Part shown: positions 8,693 to 17,651 of the stretch, piece after piece
Position numbering within the stretch: the stretch's first letter is position 1
Layout: every line of letters starts with the position of its first letter
Assembly: GCA_016800925.1 (NCBI GenBank)
Contig: JABCPU010001030.1
Location: 1 to 18,180 of the forward strand
From: Suillus spraguei
Taxonomy: Eukaryota; Basidiomycota; Agaricomycetes; Boletales; Suillaceae
Length of the DNA: 18,180 nucleotides
Direction of reading: 5' to 3'
Notes under the pieces: model-generated
Told to the model about the DNA's origin: nothing
Seen by the model: the letters and a program-made list of their open reading frames with translations, nothing else
Database searches by the model: none
Position numbers and translations under genes: made by a program

Positions 8693-9016
8693 TTTTTAGT
8701 TGCGAGACACCAGAGAGTGTGCTGGCATAGATTACGATAGGATGTTCATTCTTCAGACAATAGTGAATGTGATGCGCGTTGAGGGAAGATTGAATTTGGT
8801 AGCTCGCGATCGCAGAGTCAATGCATAATTCTAAAAGATTGGAGCTCAGACATATCTCGACGCATGACTTATACTGTCGGTTCCCACATGCGTTATTAGT
8901 TACTCTAGTTGCGTATTATCTAGAATCTTGTGCTGTTCGGCTTGACTTATCCTCACACGTCAGTCACATCACGTGAGGTTGGTCGAAATATGCCGCCCCT
9001 ACCTTAACTGGCAGGC
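8693..9016. other. spacer between the two duplicate copies
   Basis: About 320 bp with no gene, RNA or clear repeat seen. It contains an imperfect dyad around 8951-8978 including ATCACGTGAGG. Confidence 0.4.
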
Positions 9017-10012
9017 CTCGAACAATGATAGTGCTCAACCTCCTTCACATCTAATTTATGTTGCATTTAGTCGCATGTCTCTTCGTCAAACAAAATTTCT
9101 GGCAAAGGGTATCATGAAAATTTATGACAACACCGCATCCACGCCGCAGCTGCATCGACGCGCATAAGTTCCTGCTTACAGCGACCTCGCCTTTACCTCC
9201 ATCTCACTCTCACCATGCCTTTGGCAAGAAAATATAAACAGTAGAGACCATATAATCTCTCCTTCTAGTTGGTCATTGTTAATATGCGACAGGCAGAAGA
9301 CATTCTGTGGTTTATATCTCCTTCAGGCTCCACTCTTGTCCAACAAGTTCTAACCCATCCTTTTCAAACACTAGCAAGTATGAAGCTTATATGGGAGGTT
9401 ACAGATTGACCTGAGTTAATCACAACCTAGTAGTAGGAGAACAAAACTTGCAACTATATCGTTGGAAATTGTCCTCTTGAAAGGTCAGCTTACTCGTCTA
9501 TCCAGCACTTACACTGTACCTGCATCGTTATATCTTCTGTTGGCAGGATTGTCTCTGCAGAAAATCACCGGTAACGTTCAAGCCTCGATCAAAAACGACA
9601 TCGATGCTGAACTACATTCTTAAGCTGTCTAATTTTGCCCTGGATTTCTTATCGAAATACGCCAGTCCATATGTCATACATGTCGTTAACAGTTGTCTTT
9701 GTCTAATACTGAAGTCCGATCATGTTTGACTCGATCCCCACCATCCCCGCCTTGTCCGCAATGCAGCAGCTGTGGCCGTCCTCGGATATCGAAACCACTC
9801 ATGGCAGTGTTGATACATGGTTGGCTGATGGGAGGGCACCTCTACTCGAGAACGACAATGCTCGTGGTCCGCAGCATTACAATTCGCCAGTAGTTCGCTG
9901 TGGGTGCCTTGACATATTCATATTTACAACATAAACCTGACATTTCCATATCCCTCCTTTCTGCTATCGGCGGCATCAATGAAGCACGCTTAGAACGAGC
10001 GCTCGCAGAGGA
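9017..10012 (+). repeat. diverged direct segmental duplicate, copy 2
   Basis: Collinear with 6995-8250. It has a TATA box (TATAAA, 9233-9238) upstream of the shared CAGTAGAGACCA / CAGTAGGAATCA block, where copy 1 reads GCTAAACAG instead, so copy 1 may have lost its core promoter. It carries about 200 bp between 9420 and 9640 not found in copy 1. Confidence 0.75.
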
Positions 10013-10205
10013 GACAGACTGGATAGAGCTGAGAGCACATATTGTGGACATACTCGGACTCATGGTTAGCTGCTCGGAACCTTTCTTGGGTTTGTTTGGA
10101 CTCCTATCTCTTGTTGGGCCCAATGCGCAGAGACCTAATGTATACACTTCAGTAGATCCGATACGAATATGTGTTGTTGTTGTGTTGCTATTCAGCAATA
10201 AGTAA
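9722..10205 (+). pseudogene. unrecognised duplicated gene, copy 2
   Basis: The first block starts at ATG 9722 (MFDSIPTIPALSAMQQLWPS) and stays open for 70 codons to 9934. The second block begins near 9957 (SAIGGINEARLERALAEE) and stays open to about 10205 through DWIELRAHIVDILGLM, ending in a hydrophobic low-confidence tail. A plausible reading is a two-exon gene with the intron between about 9895 and 9957, but I cannot fix a clean splice pair. Better preserved than copy 1. It may be a functional gene rather than a pseudogene; the family is unrecognised. Confidence 0.35.
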
Positions 10206-10264
10206 AAATTGTGCATTTCCCGTCGAATGATAGTATGGCAAAATGAAATAAAAGCAATTCAAAA

Positions 10265-10728
10265 ATGCCAACAATCAAAATCCCAGTCAGACCTAAGCTC
10301 GAAGCGGCCTTATCTACTGACTTCCCTTTGCAGTACGGCAACCGTATCCGTCGACGTTCGCCATATAAACCGTCTATTACAGTAACGGTGTGCAGCCCTA
10401 ATCAATTGTCTTGACACTCTGTAGACTCAAATCAAAATGCCAGCACAATAACACAAAGCGCGACGGTTGAAAACCTTCCCAAAAACGGACGATAGTTCAG
10501 CAGCAAGTCACATCACCCATGAAAGCTCAGAGCACTCACACAAAAGGTCCCCAGAACGAAAATGTGTCCCTCCTGTCGCTACAGTTTCATCCCCTGAATC
10601 AACCCCTCATGCAAACCTCCCAACATCAAAGAATTTTCAGGTCCGCTACAAAAACCAGCACCGATGCCACAAGCGGACTAGGAATCATGACATTGGAAAT
10701 ATAGGAAGCAAGCTTACATGGACGCATG
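10265..10728 (+). pseudogene. coding-like fragments cut off by LTR A
   Basis: ATG 10265 opens 49 codons rich in Arg and Pro (QYGNRIRRRSPYKPSITV) to a TGA at 10412. A second frame (10467-10733) of 88 codons is Ser/His/Lys-rich (ESSEHSHKRSPERKCVPPVA). It runs into the first bases of the LTR at 10729, so its stop lies in the LTR. The composition recalls disordered N-terminal gag regions, but there is no diagnostic motif. Best read as remnants of an older element or gene into which element A inserted. Confidence 0.25.
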
Positions 10729-10736
10729 TGTAAGCT
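10711..10736. repeat. 8-bp inverted repeat at the LTR A left boundary
   Basis: AGCTTACA (10711-10718) and TGTAAGCT (10729-10736) are perfect inverses 10 bp apart, and each is followed by TGGACGC. CTTACA is a possible LTR end and TGTAAG a possible LTR start, so this may be a junction of two related termini. Confidence 0.5.
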
Positions 10737-10953
10737 GGACGCTTACTATACGCTTATCAAATCAACCATCACGTGATCTTTCCCCTTATATTCCGTCGCT
10801 TTTCGCCACCTAGAGACAGACTCGGGTCTCCTACCTACTATCACTTACTCGATTATATAACAACCAAGAATCCACGGTTTCGTCCTGTTAATTCGTCTGA
10901 TCCGTTTAGTGTTCTGCACTGATCCTGCAGTGTGGTCACACTTTTTTTTAACA
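10729..10953 (+). repeat. probable 5' LTR of element A
   Basis: Starts TGTAAGCTGG and ends TTTAACA, so it has TG...CA ends, about 225 bp. It contains a palindromic ATCACGTGAT (10768-10777) and a TATA-like ATTATATAAC (about 10852-10861). A possible primer-binding site follows the proposed end after four bases. No second LTR is in the window to confirm the boundaries. Confidence 0.5.
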
Positions 10954-10957
10954 GAAA

Positions 10958-10971
10958 TGGAACCCGTGATC
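10958..10971 (+). other. candidate primer-binding site of element A
   Basis: TGGAACCCGTGATC begins with TGG, as expected for pairing with a tRNA 3' CCA end, four bases after the proposed LTR end. The tRNA species is not identified. Confidence 0.35.
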
Positions 10972-10972
10972 C

Positions 10973-12250
10973 TTGAACCATCATAAAGAACCGTACTCTA
11001 AACCATCGGGCTTCTCGCCCGCCACCAAACCTATCAAACTGTCTTCTTCACAGAAGAAACCAACCGTTCTTAAACCTTTGACTACGCGTCAACGCGCTAG
11101 AAATCTCAGACCACGATCCCCACTGAAACAACGCATAGAATCATCCATATCTCCTCTAACACCCGAACCCTCTGATAACACACTTGCCAGACCCGCCACC
11201 CTTATAAACAAAGGTCACGATTCATCCTCATCAGACTCTGACACCGATAACACGCATATACCCTATCCCTGCGCATATAACATGATCAAAACAGCTGGAG
11301 TAGAGCAATCTGCCCCCAATAAGCCACCTAAGCTTCTAGCAGGTGAACTCACACCTGAGGTTGCATGCAATTAGAGCAACGCCTGTGAAAAATACTTCAT
11401 GCACAAGGGAATTGAAGCCATGGACCAAGTAAAAATGGTTGCATCAGGAATGATGGACGCTTGACTACGTAGCTGGTACTTGACTCAACATGCCACATTG
11501 GATGCAGGAACATTCAAACAATACATCATGGCTCTGAAGGCCGCTTTGCTGGAGAGCCATTGGGACACCAAGCTCTGCAAAAGGGTCCTAGGTTTTTGCC
11601 AGCGGAGTCGCCCATTCTACGAGTGGGCTTTAGAGCTACAAAATCTAAATGCATTGTTACATGGAGAACCGATACACCTGAACAATGCCCAACTCCATTG
11701 TCAACTAGAGGCGAACGTCTGCGACGATCTAACAATCCCCATTCTCTGTGCAAACCTCGCCAATGATCTCACCCTCAGATGATGGATCGAGGAGGTTAAA
11801 CATCTTGGTGACAAGCATGCGGAAGACTTCGCCGCTCATAAAAAAATTGCCAAAGATCTCCACAAATCCACTAAGCGTTTCATACCCACCAACAACAAGA
11901 CCTCATCCTCTCGTCTAGGAGCCCTGACCGAGGCAGAACGCATGTTATTGATGAAACATAGAGGATGCTTCAAATGTCATAAATTCTACGTGTCGCATCA
12001 ATCAAAGGACTGCACTGATGGCCCTCCTGATGCTTCAACCTACAAAACACTGACTGAAGCAGACACTGTCACAGCCAAACCAAAGTCAAGAACAGTAGCA
12101 GCCATCGCACCCGTGAAGGCTATCATACCATCAAACATAATTGACGAAGGTTCTGACTCGGAGGATGAAATGTGTGTAGCCCCCTTTGAAACCGCCCATC
12201 TTATGTGGCCCTGTCTCTTGATGGGGCCTGCCTCCGATTCTTTTGAACAT
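10973..12250 (+). pseudogene. gag: gag of element A (nucleocapsid with zinc knuckle), stops in frame
   Basis: One frame runs from about 10973 into the protease, broken by TAG 11372, TGA 11462 and TGA 11780. It has a basic/Ser-rich N-terminus, a capsid-like part (ESHWDTKLCKRVLGFCQRSR, FYEWALELQNLNALL, QLEANVCDDLTIPILCANLA, WIEEVKHL) and a CX2CX6HX4C zinc knuckle (CFKCHKFYVSHQSKDC, 11966-12013). Gag would assemble the virus-like particle and package element RNA. The true start is uncertain: an ATG at 10957 lies in another frame and stops after nine codons. The short gap between the zinc knuckle and the protease and the shared frame suggest a gag-protease fusion. Confidence 0.85.
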
Positions 12251-12610
12251 ATTGATGCATTGATTGACCATGGGTCACATCTAGTTCTGATTGACGAGAA
12301 TGTTGTCAATAAGCTTGGACTGCGCCGGCGCAAGCTACATACAATAATTGAAGCAAACTCTGCTTTCACAAACTCTTCCTTTTCTCCTTTTTCCTTCTCT
12401 GAATATGTCCTTCTCTCTCCGTCTTCCATTAATCATGATTGGACATCATGTACGATATGCGCTGTTGTTGTGCAAGGACTTACAGTTCCACTCCTCCTCG
12501 GAGGCCCGTTCTTATCACATAATTCTCTTGTTATAGATCACAAAACTCGAACTTGTACACCAAAAGGCATGGATTACGACCTGTTAAATCCCGCGAAAAT
12601 AACACCATGA
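12251..12610 (+). pseudogene. pro: aspartic protease of element A
   Basis: In the same frame as gag. The active-site region is ALIDHGSHLVLID, with DHGS (12266-12277) at the position of the usual D-S/T-G. This is followed by VVNKLGLRRRKL and, further on, a second hydrophobic-Gly segment (VPLLLGGPFLSHNSLVIDH). The protease would cut the gag-pol polyprotein. The frame ends in TGA at 12608, and continues beyond it in the same frame. Confidence 0.75.
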
Positions 12611-13034
12611 GCGAATGTACACATACCATCACAACACGAGGTGCAATGACAACAAAAGACTGTAATTAACGAACTCAAACAAGTGCTCAAGAAGAAACAT
12701 GTAAAGTCTGATAAGCACACATCTTCTGAAGTCCAAGACATCGCACAAGTTCTATGCCGATGCATAGATACACTTGCATTTATCAAGAAAAATAAGGAGC
12801 ACCTTGATTGACTTGATAAAGAAATGCACCGAAAGTATCAGGACAGATTCCCCAATGACATCCTACATATCAATGAACTGCCTACTGATATTGTACAATG
12901 CATAATGTTGAAAGATCCAAACAAGATTATACAATGTAGATGATACAATACCCCCCAGAAGTATTGAGAAGCATGGGATGCCTTACTAACCAATACATTG
13001 CAGCAGGTCATCTACGACCCCTGATAGCCCTTTC
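12611..13034 (+). pseudogene. protease-RT linker of element A with many stops
   Basis: The same frame continues through TGA at 12647, 12809, 12941 and 12965. It contains the conserved pre-RT sequence DRFPNDILHINELPTDI and then LKDPNKIIQC. Between about 12980 and 13025 the frame changes at least twice before [15 protein letters not shown] begins. Confidence 0.7.
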
Positions 13035-13254
13035 GTGTCCCCTGCATTCCTAATTCCAAAGAAGGACCCAATGGCTCTACCACGATGGGTAAATGACTAT
13101 AGAGTGCTGAATGCTAATACAGTACCTGACAACCATCCCCTGCCACGCATCGATGAAATTCTGGGCGACTGCACCAAAGGTAAAATTTTCGGGAAGATAG
13201 ATATGACAAATTCTTTCTTCCAGACACGGATCCACCCAGATGATATAAAATACA

Positions 13255-13258
13255 CCGT
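13255..13258. repeat. target duplication of B1, left (CCGT)
   Basis: CCGT before the insert; the right copy at 14187-14190 is CTGT, one C-to-T change at a CpG. Confidence 0.6.
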
Positions 13259-14186
13259 TGTAGCGAACAAAGTCACGCTGACCATGAAAGTGCTGTTTTA
13301 CACAAGTTTCTTGTTACTGCCTACAGCGGCTACCGAGAAATCCCCTATAGCGAGCATTACCCCTTTTCGCTTTGCTGGTACTGTTTTCGCTCTGTGGATC
13401 CTTGCCCCTTACCGAATCTCGCTACTGATGTCCTCCTGTCCATTCCATTTCCATCTAAGATCCATTGGTGTGTAGCATATTCGTTTCCGCCATTACTAAA
13501 GCTATGGCAAGACTTACCTTACCTTCCGTGACACCGCTTGCTCACTGCGTGCCTCTTAGCTAAATATCTCTATCTCGCTACCGTTCTCGCTATGTATTCC
13601 AGCTGTTCACGGTACATGTTAAAAAGGACTCTTCGCACATTCTGGTACTTTTACTTTTCCCTCTATGGTACACATGGTACTTAGGAATTGTCACCACTAC
13701 TGTCTCTAACGGAATAAAGTCTTTCGCCGAAGTCACTATCTCTTAAGAATTGTTTTACTGCTGCATGCACCACCGCTCTTTACTGCTTTCCCGTGCTTCA
13801 CTGCTTGCACTACGTTTTCCCACGCTTCATCGCTATGCTTCACCGCTTGTTTTAATGCCAGTTTCCCACGCCTTACTGCAGTTTTACTGCACGCACTACC
13901 ACAGTTTTACCGCTCACACTACCGCTACTTTACCGCTATCTTCCCGCGCTCTACCGCTACTTTACCGCTGCTTTCCCACAGAGCAGAGGTCACCGCTAGC
14001 ATCTCGCTACCTCCAACGGCAGTCTTGCACCACAGGTTGGGCATTATTGAACTATATCAACTTAGCATTCCCTTTAGGGTTGAACACTCTTGCTTTGCAA
14101 GTGAAGCAGACTAGACGGAGCGCAAGACTCGCATACTAGTTTAGGCCGTGGTTCATCTACAGCCCAGGCTAGATTGTATCTTTACA
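13259..14186. mobile_element. LTR-like insertion B1 (928 bp) inside RT
   Basis: Begins TGTAGCGAAC and ends GTATCTTTACA (TG...CA ends), flanked by CCGT/CTGT. The last 130 bp or so are closely shared with 15810-16772, and the first bases agree (TGTA(GC/AT)GAACA). It has no RT, gag or other gene. The middle (about 13750-13990) is filled with a degenerate motif such as TTTACCGCT / TTTACTGC repeated dozens of times. Most simply a solo LTR of a family whose internal region is not in the window; a short non-autonomous element is the alternative. Confidence 0.75.
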
Positions 14187-14534
14187 CTGTGATTGACACA
14201 CCTAGAGGCCTACACGAATGGACCAGTATGCCCCAGGGTGGAAGAAACGCACCTGCAACACACCAATGGAGAATGTTTGTCGCTCTATGAGGGCTTATAG
14301 GTAAAATCTGTCACACTTATCTAGATGATATTATCATCTGGTCGCAAATGGTTGCCGAGCATGCACACAACGTGAAGTTGGTACTTGAGGCTCTGCAAAA
14401 AGCTGGCCTATTTTGTTCCCCCAAGAAAACATCCTTATTTTGTACTGAACTTGACTTCCTGGGTCATCATATTACAGTGTCTGGTATTGAGGCCGATGCC
14501 TCAAAGGTCAAACGAATCCTAGACTGGCCTTCCC

Positions 14535-14539
14535 CAAAG
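14535..14539. repeat. target duplication of solo LTR C1, left (CAAAG)
   Basis: CAAAG repeated exactly at 15016-15020 after the LTR. Confidence 0.8.
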
Positions 14540-15015
14540 TGTTACGAACTGGGGTGGCTTCACCAGCGATGGTGAAAAGACACAGACGGTCTGCTGGGAA
14601 GTTCTACAATGTTCAGAAGAGGACAAAGTGAAGGTACAAGGAACGCGTTCCGAGTACTATCAAGGGTTCAGCCTCAAAGACAAGTCTAAGAGGTTCTACG
14701 AGAATAGAGACTAAGGCTAAGGAGTGCTTAGACTTAGAGACGATTCAAGATGACTTAGGTTGGAGACCTAAGCGAAGGATGTTCCAGGTAAAACCTAGTA
14801 AGATTAAAGTAAAGTATACAAGCATAATACAATGTGCTTAAATAGGTCAATATGTGCGCACGGACCAAGAGAGACGTGAGAACATAAGTGCGTATCCAAA
14901 GAAGGAAGGCAACTATAGTACAGATGTGTTGAGCATATGAGTCAGAGTCACGTTATGTAATATACAAGTAAAGGAGACAAAGAGAGAATGAATAGGGGCA
15001 CGTACAACTGTAACA
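14540..15015 (-). mobile_element. solo LTR of family C (C1, 476 bp) between RT and RNase H
   Basis: Ends TGTTACGAAC...CTGTAACA on the plus strand with exact CAAAG duplications on both sides. About 90 percent identical by eye to 17144-17618, with many of the differences being C/T or G/A. Orientation is taken from C2: minus strand, with TATTTAAG (reverse of 14838-14845) as a possible TATA box. A lone LTR with target duplications is what recombination between the two LTRs of a full element leaves behind. Confidence 0.88.
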
Positions 15016-15668
15016 CAAAGTGCACAAGCGACGTGCACTCTTTTCTCAGTTTGGTAAGATATCTTGACCAATTCCTACCATGCCTGGCGGACTACACGTG
15101 CATACTAACACCTCTGACAATGAAAACTTGCGAACTTGAATGGCCCGGGTGGACGATCGACCACCAAGAAGCCTTCAACGCAATCAAGAATCTTGTCATC
15201 GGAAGGGATTGTCTCACAACAATTGACCACGACAACCTCAAAAACAACAAAATCTTCGTCACTTGCGATGCCAGCGCCTGGCAAACAGGAGCAATGCTAA
15301 GCTTTGGACCAACACCACAGACTGCGCGACCAGTGGCATTTGATTCTATGCAACTACAAGAAGTGCAGCTAAACTACCCTGTACACGAGAAAGAACTATT
15401 AGCGATAGTCCGCACACTCAAAAAATGGCGTGTGGAACTCCTTGGCACCCCCTTCACTGTTTATACCAACCACAGGACACTTGAGAGCTTCATGACACAA
15501 TGTGAGCTGTCATGAAGACAGGCCCATTGGCAAGAATTCTTTGGACAATACAACTTCTCCATACAGTATATTTGAGGAGAAGAGAACTCAGTGGTGGATG
15601 CACTGTCACGCCTACCACCCGAAAATGATGGTATCCCTACCTACGCATTAAAAAATGCTACATCAACC
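15016..15668 (+). pseudogene. pol: RNase H and connection region of element A
   Basis: Continues pol in frame directly after the CAAAG duplication (SDVHSFLSLVRYLDQFLPCL). The RNase H core is KIFVTCDASAWQTGAMLSFG (15249-15308), then NYPVHEKELLAIVRTLKKW and VYTNHRTLESF. The family usually has Asp in the last motif (TDHR); here it is Asn, so a catalytic acid is lost. TGA codons at 15513 and 15573 follow. VVDALSRLPPEND (15591-15629) is the usual sequence after RNase H, before integrase. RNase H would remove RNA from the RNA-DNA hybrid. The reading ends where LTR-like D begins; no integrase is present in the window. Confidence 0.85.
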
Positions 15669-15805
15669 TGTCATATACCGTACATTCAGGTCCGATCCAT
15701 GGACATCCAGACACCCAATCCATACATCCTAGTCCACCCATCCAATCCAGCTCACATGTCTGATCCATCCATCCACTCCAATCCATAACTAATCCATATC
15801 CATAT

Positions 15806-15809
15806 CTGA
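15806..15809. repeat. target duplication of B2, left (CTGA)
   Basis: CTGA before B2; the right copy at 16773-16776 is CCGA, again one C/T change at a CpG. Confidence 0.55.
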
Positions 15810-16772
15810 TGTAATGAACATATTGGCGCTGGCTTAAAACCCCATATTTTGACACTCGTCTCACGTCTACAGGAGTTACCACTTGTCCATGGCTGTCTTA
15901 CCCCTTTAGCAGTACCGGTGGCATCCCACACTTACTGCACACCGTACCGACTGCCGCACCATGTTCCACATACCGATGTCCTTCCATGTCCTTGCCACAT
16001 CCGCATAGCTCCATTTGGTGCATAGTTTGTTTTCTGTTGGTTATCACTGATTCCACGGCAAGCCTTATTACATGTTGCCTCGTGCCACAGTGCCTCGCAC
16101 TATGTTTACTTACGGCGGTTACCACACTCCAGTGCTACTGATCTCACCTAGAGTATTCCGAGTACATATGAATTAGGATATAAGCACCGTGTACCCCGCA
16201 TGATACAAGCACCTGATTTTACACCATTGCACATACTATAGGTCAGGATTATTGTCTAGCTCTGGATCAACCCAGTAGTGGACTTAGTCTTTGAAGTTCC
16301 CTTATTGCTCATTAATACATCACGCTCGTTCTCTGTTACCACTGGCATACCGCTGGACTTTTGACTGTTGCTTTGATTGAACTTCTCACGCACTGCTCCT
16401 TTACCGCTGAAAGTACCACGGACTTCTTTACTGTTTCCTTGCACCGCTCACAACCTTACCACTACTGCTGAGACCACCACTCCACATCGCTCGCATGATG
16501 CAACTGTTACTAACCTTATCTCAACCACGGAGGCACCGCTACACATGACGCTAGTTCTGGCAGTATCATTGCTGACCGCAGCAACTTACCACTGACCGCG
16601 ACGCTTGTTTCGCACATAAGTGAGACTCGAACTTGACCATACTAATTGGCATCCCCCTTTAGGGTCGAACACTTTTGTTCTTACAAGTGAAGCAGACTAG
16701 ACGGAGCGCAAGACTCACATACTAGTTTAGGCAGTGGTTTATCTACAGCCCAAGCTAGGTTGTATCTTTACA
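15810..16772. mobile_element. LTR-like insertion B2 (963 bp) inside D
   Basis: Starts TGTAATGAACA and ends TTGTATCTTTACA. The last 130 bp or so match B1 closely (including AAGTGAAGCAGACTAGACGG and CATACTAGTTTAGGC). The central part is diverged but has the same TTACCGCT / TTACCACTG character, and a TATA-like GGATATAAGC lies near 16177. The host sequence on either side is the same hexamer-rich type, as expected for an insertion. No coding. Confidence 0.72.
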
Positions 16773-17143
16773 CCGACTCAATCCACCCATCCAATCTGTG
16801 TTCATATCCGATCCATGTCCATATCCGATCCATGCTCATATCTGAAACTATTCCCACGCACCTGCGCGTTACTCCTTTTAGGTTAAATACCTGTGTCCGG
16901 CTTTAGGTTATCTCTGCACCTCTGGCTTTCAGTTATCTTGACTTCCATCTTGACATAGCCTCGGACTATCCTTACTTGCCTTCCGGCATGCTACCTACAG
17001 TATATAAACTTGTAGTACAACTCCTGCAGACCTCAGTCTGATTCATTGTTCCTACTTCTATATATTCCTTTGATTACTCTGTATCCTGTTATCATGTCTA
17101 TATAACTCCGTTTCCGTTCTTGCACTTGGGCTCCGGCCCTTGT

Positions 17144-17618
17144 TGTTACGACTGGTGTGGCGTCACCAGCGACAGTGAAAAGACACTGACGGTCTGCTGG
17201 GAAGTTCTACAATGTCCAGAAGAGGACAAGGTAAAAGTACAAGGAATGCATTCCGAGTACTATCAAGGGTTCGGCCTCAAAGACAAATCTCAAGAGGTTC
17301 TTTGAGAATAGAGACTAAGACTAAGGAGTGCTTAGACTTAGAGACGATTCAAGACGACTTAGGTTGGAGACCTAAGTGAAGGATGTTCCAGGTAAAACCC
17401 AGTAAGATTAAAGTAAAGTATACAAGCGTAATACAACATGCTTAAATAGGTCAATATGTGCGCATGGATCAGGAGAGTCGCGAGAATGTAAGTGATATCC
17501 AAAGAAGGAAGGCAACTATAGTACAGATGTGTTGAGCATATGAGTCAGAGTCATGTTATGTAATGTACAAGTAATGGAGTTAAAGGGAAAATGAACAGGG
17601 GTACATACGATTGTAACA
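17144..17618 (-). mobile_element. 3' LTR of an element of family C (C2, 475 bp)
   Basis: Plus-strand ends TGTTACGACTGG and TTGTAACA; about 90 percent identical to the solo LTR C1. The left flank CTTGT has no matching copy at 17619, so this is not a solo LTR. A polypurine tract and minus-strand coding lie immediately to the right, which makes it the 3' LTR of an element reading leftwards whose 5' part lies beyond the window. A TATA-like TATTTAAG is on the minus strand (reverse of 17441-17448). Confidence 0.85.
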
Positions 17619-17631
17619 TTACCCCCTTATT
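17619..17631 (-). other. polypurine tract of element C
   Basis: On the minus strand this reads AATAAGGGGGTAA and touches the LTR directly. This is the expected place and composition of the primer for plus-strand DNA synthesis in an LTR element. Confidence 0.7.
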
Positions 17632-17651
17632 ACATAGAAAGTCACCGACTT

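Larger units (their letters stand above)
13035..14539 (+). pseudogene. pol: reverse transcriptase of element A, split by insert B1
   Basis: The N-terminal half (13035-13258) shows the start of the Ty3 RT fold: [59 protein letters not shown]. After the 928-bp insert the protein resumes at 14191 (DTPRGLHEW, MPQGGRNAPATHQWRMF). The catalytic YLDD is intact at 14318-14329, and the thumb follows (LFCTELDFLGHHI, EADASKVKRILDWPSPK). A TGA interrupts it at 14288. RT would copy the element RNA to cDNA. Removing B1 with one copy of its CCGT duplication keeps the frame exactly, so the insertion entered an open gene. Confidence 0.88.
10729..15668 (+). mobile_element. element A: degraded Ty3/gypsy LTR retrotransposon (5' part to RNase H)
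   Basis: Order LTR - gag (zinc knuckle) - aspartic protease - reverse transcriptase - RNase H on the plus strand. This is the Ty3/gypsy order as far as seen; integrase and 3' LTR are not visible. The coding is interrupted by eleven in-frame stops, at least two frameshifts (about 12980-13025), a 928-bp insert at 13259 and a 476-bp solo LTR at 14540. The element is cut off at about 15668 by LTR-like sequence D. It cannot be autonomous. Confidence 0.85.
15669..17143 (+). mobile_element. LTR-like sequence D, split by B2 and truncated by element C
   Basis: From TGTCATATACC (15669) the pol reading gives way to non-coding sequence with degenerate ATCCAT-type hexamer repeats (GATCCATATCC, CCACCCATCCAATC) on both sides of B2. 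After B2 come a good TATA box (TATATAAAC, 17001-17009) and a pyrimidine-rich leader that stops at 17143. This looks like the U3 and R of an LTR of about 500 bp without B2. Its right end is missing because element C inserted at CTTGT, so the TG start and TATA box are the only supports. Confidence 0.45.

Noticed and set aside
12040..12429. 129-codon minus-strand open frame inside gag-protease
   Set aside because: Antisense shadow of the protease region, which has clear motifs on the plus strand.
13750..14139. 129-codon open frame inside B1
   Set aside because: It comes from the degenerate TTACCGCT-type repeats and has the low-complexity Leu/Ser/Arg composition they would force; not shared with B2.
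15669..16850. Hexamer ATCCAT repeats as a CRISPR-like or telomere-like array
   Set aside because: The units are short and irregular with no spacers, and sit within LTR-like sequence of a eukaryotic genome; simple U3-type degenerate repeats explain them.
17120..17305. 61-codon open frame in LTR C2
   Set aside because: Lies within the LTR, on the strand opposite to the element; chance frame.
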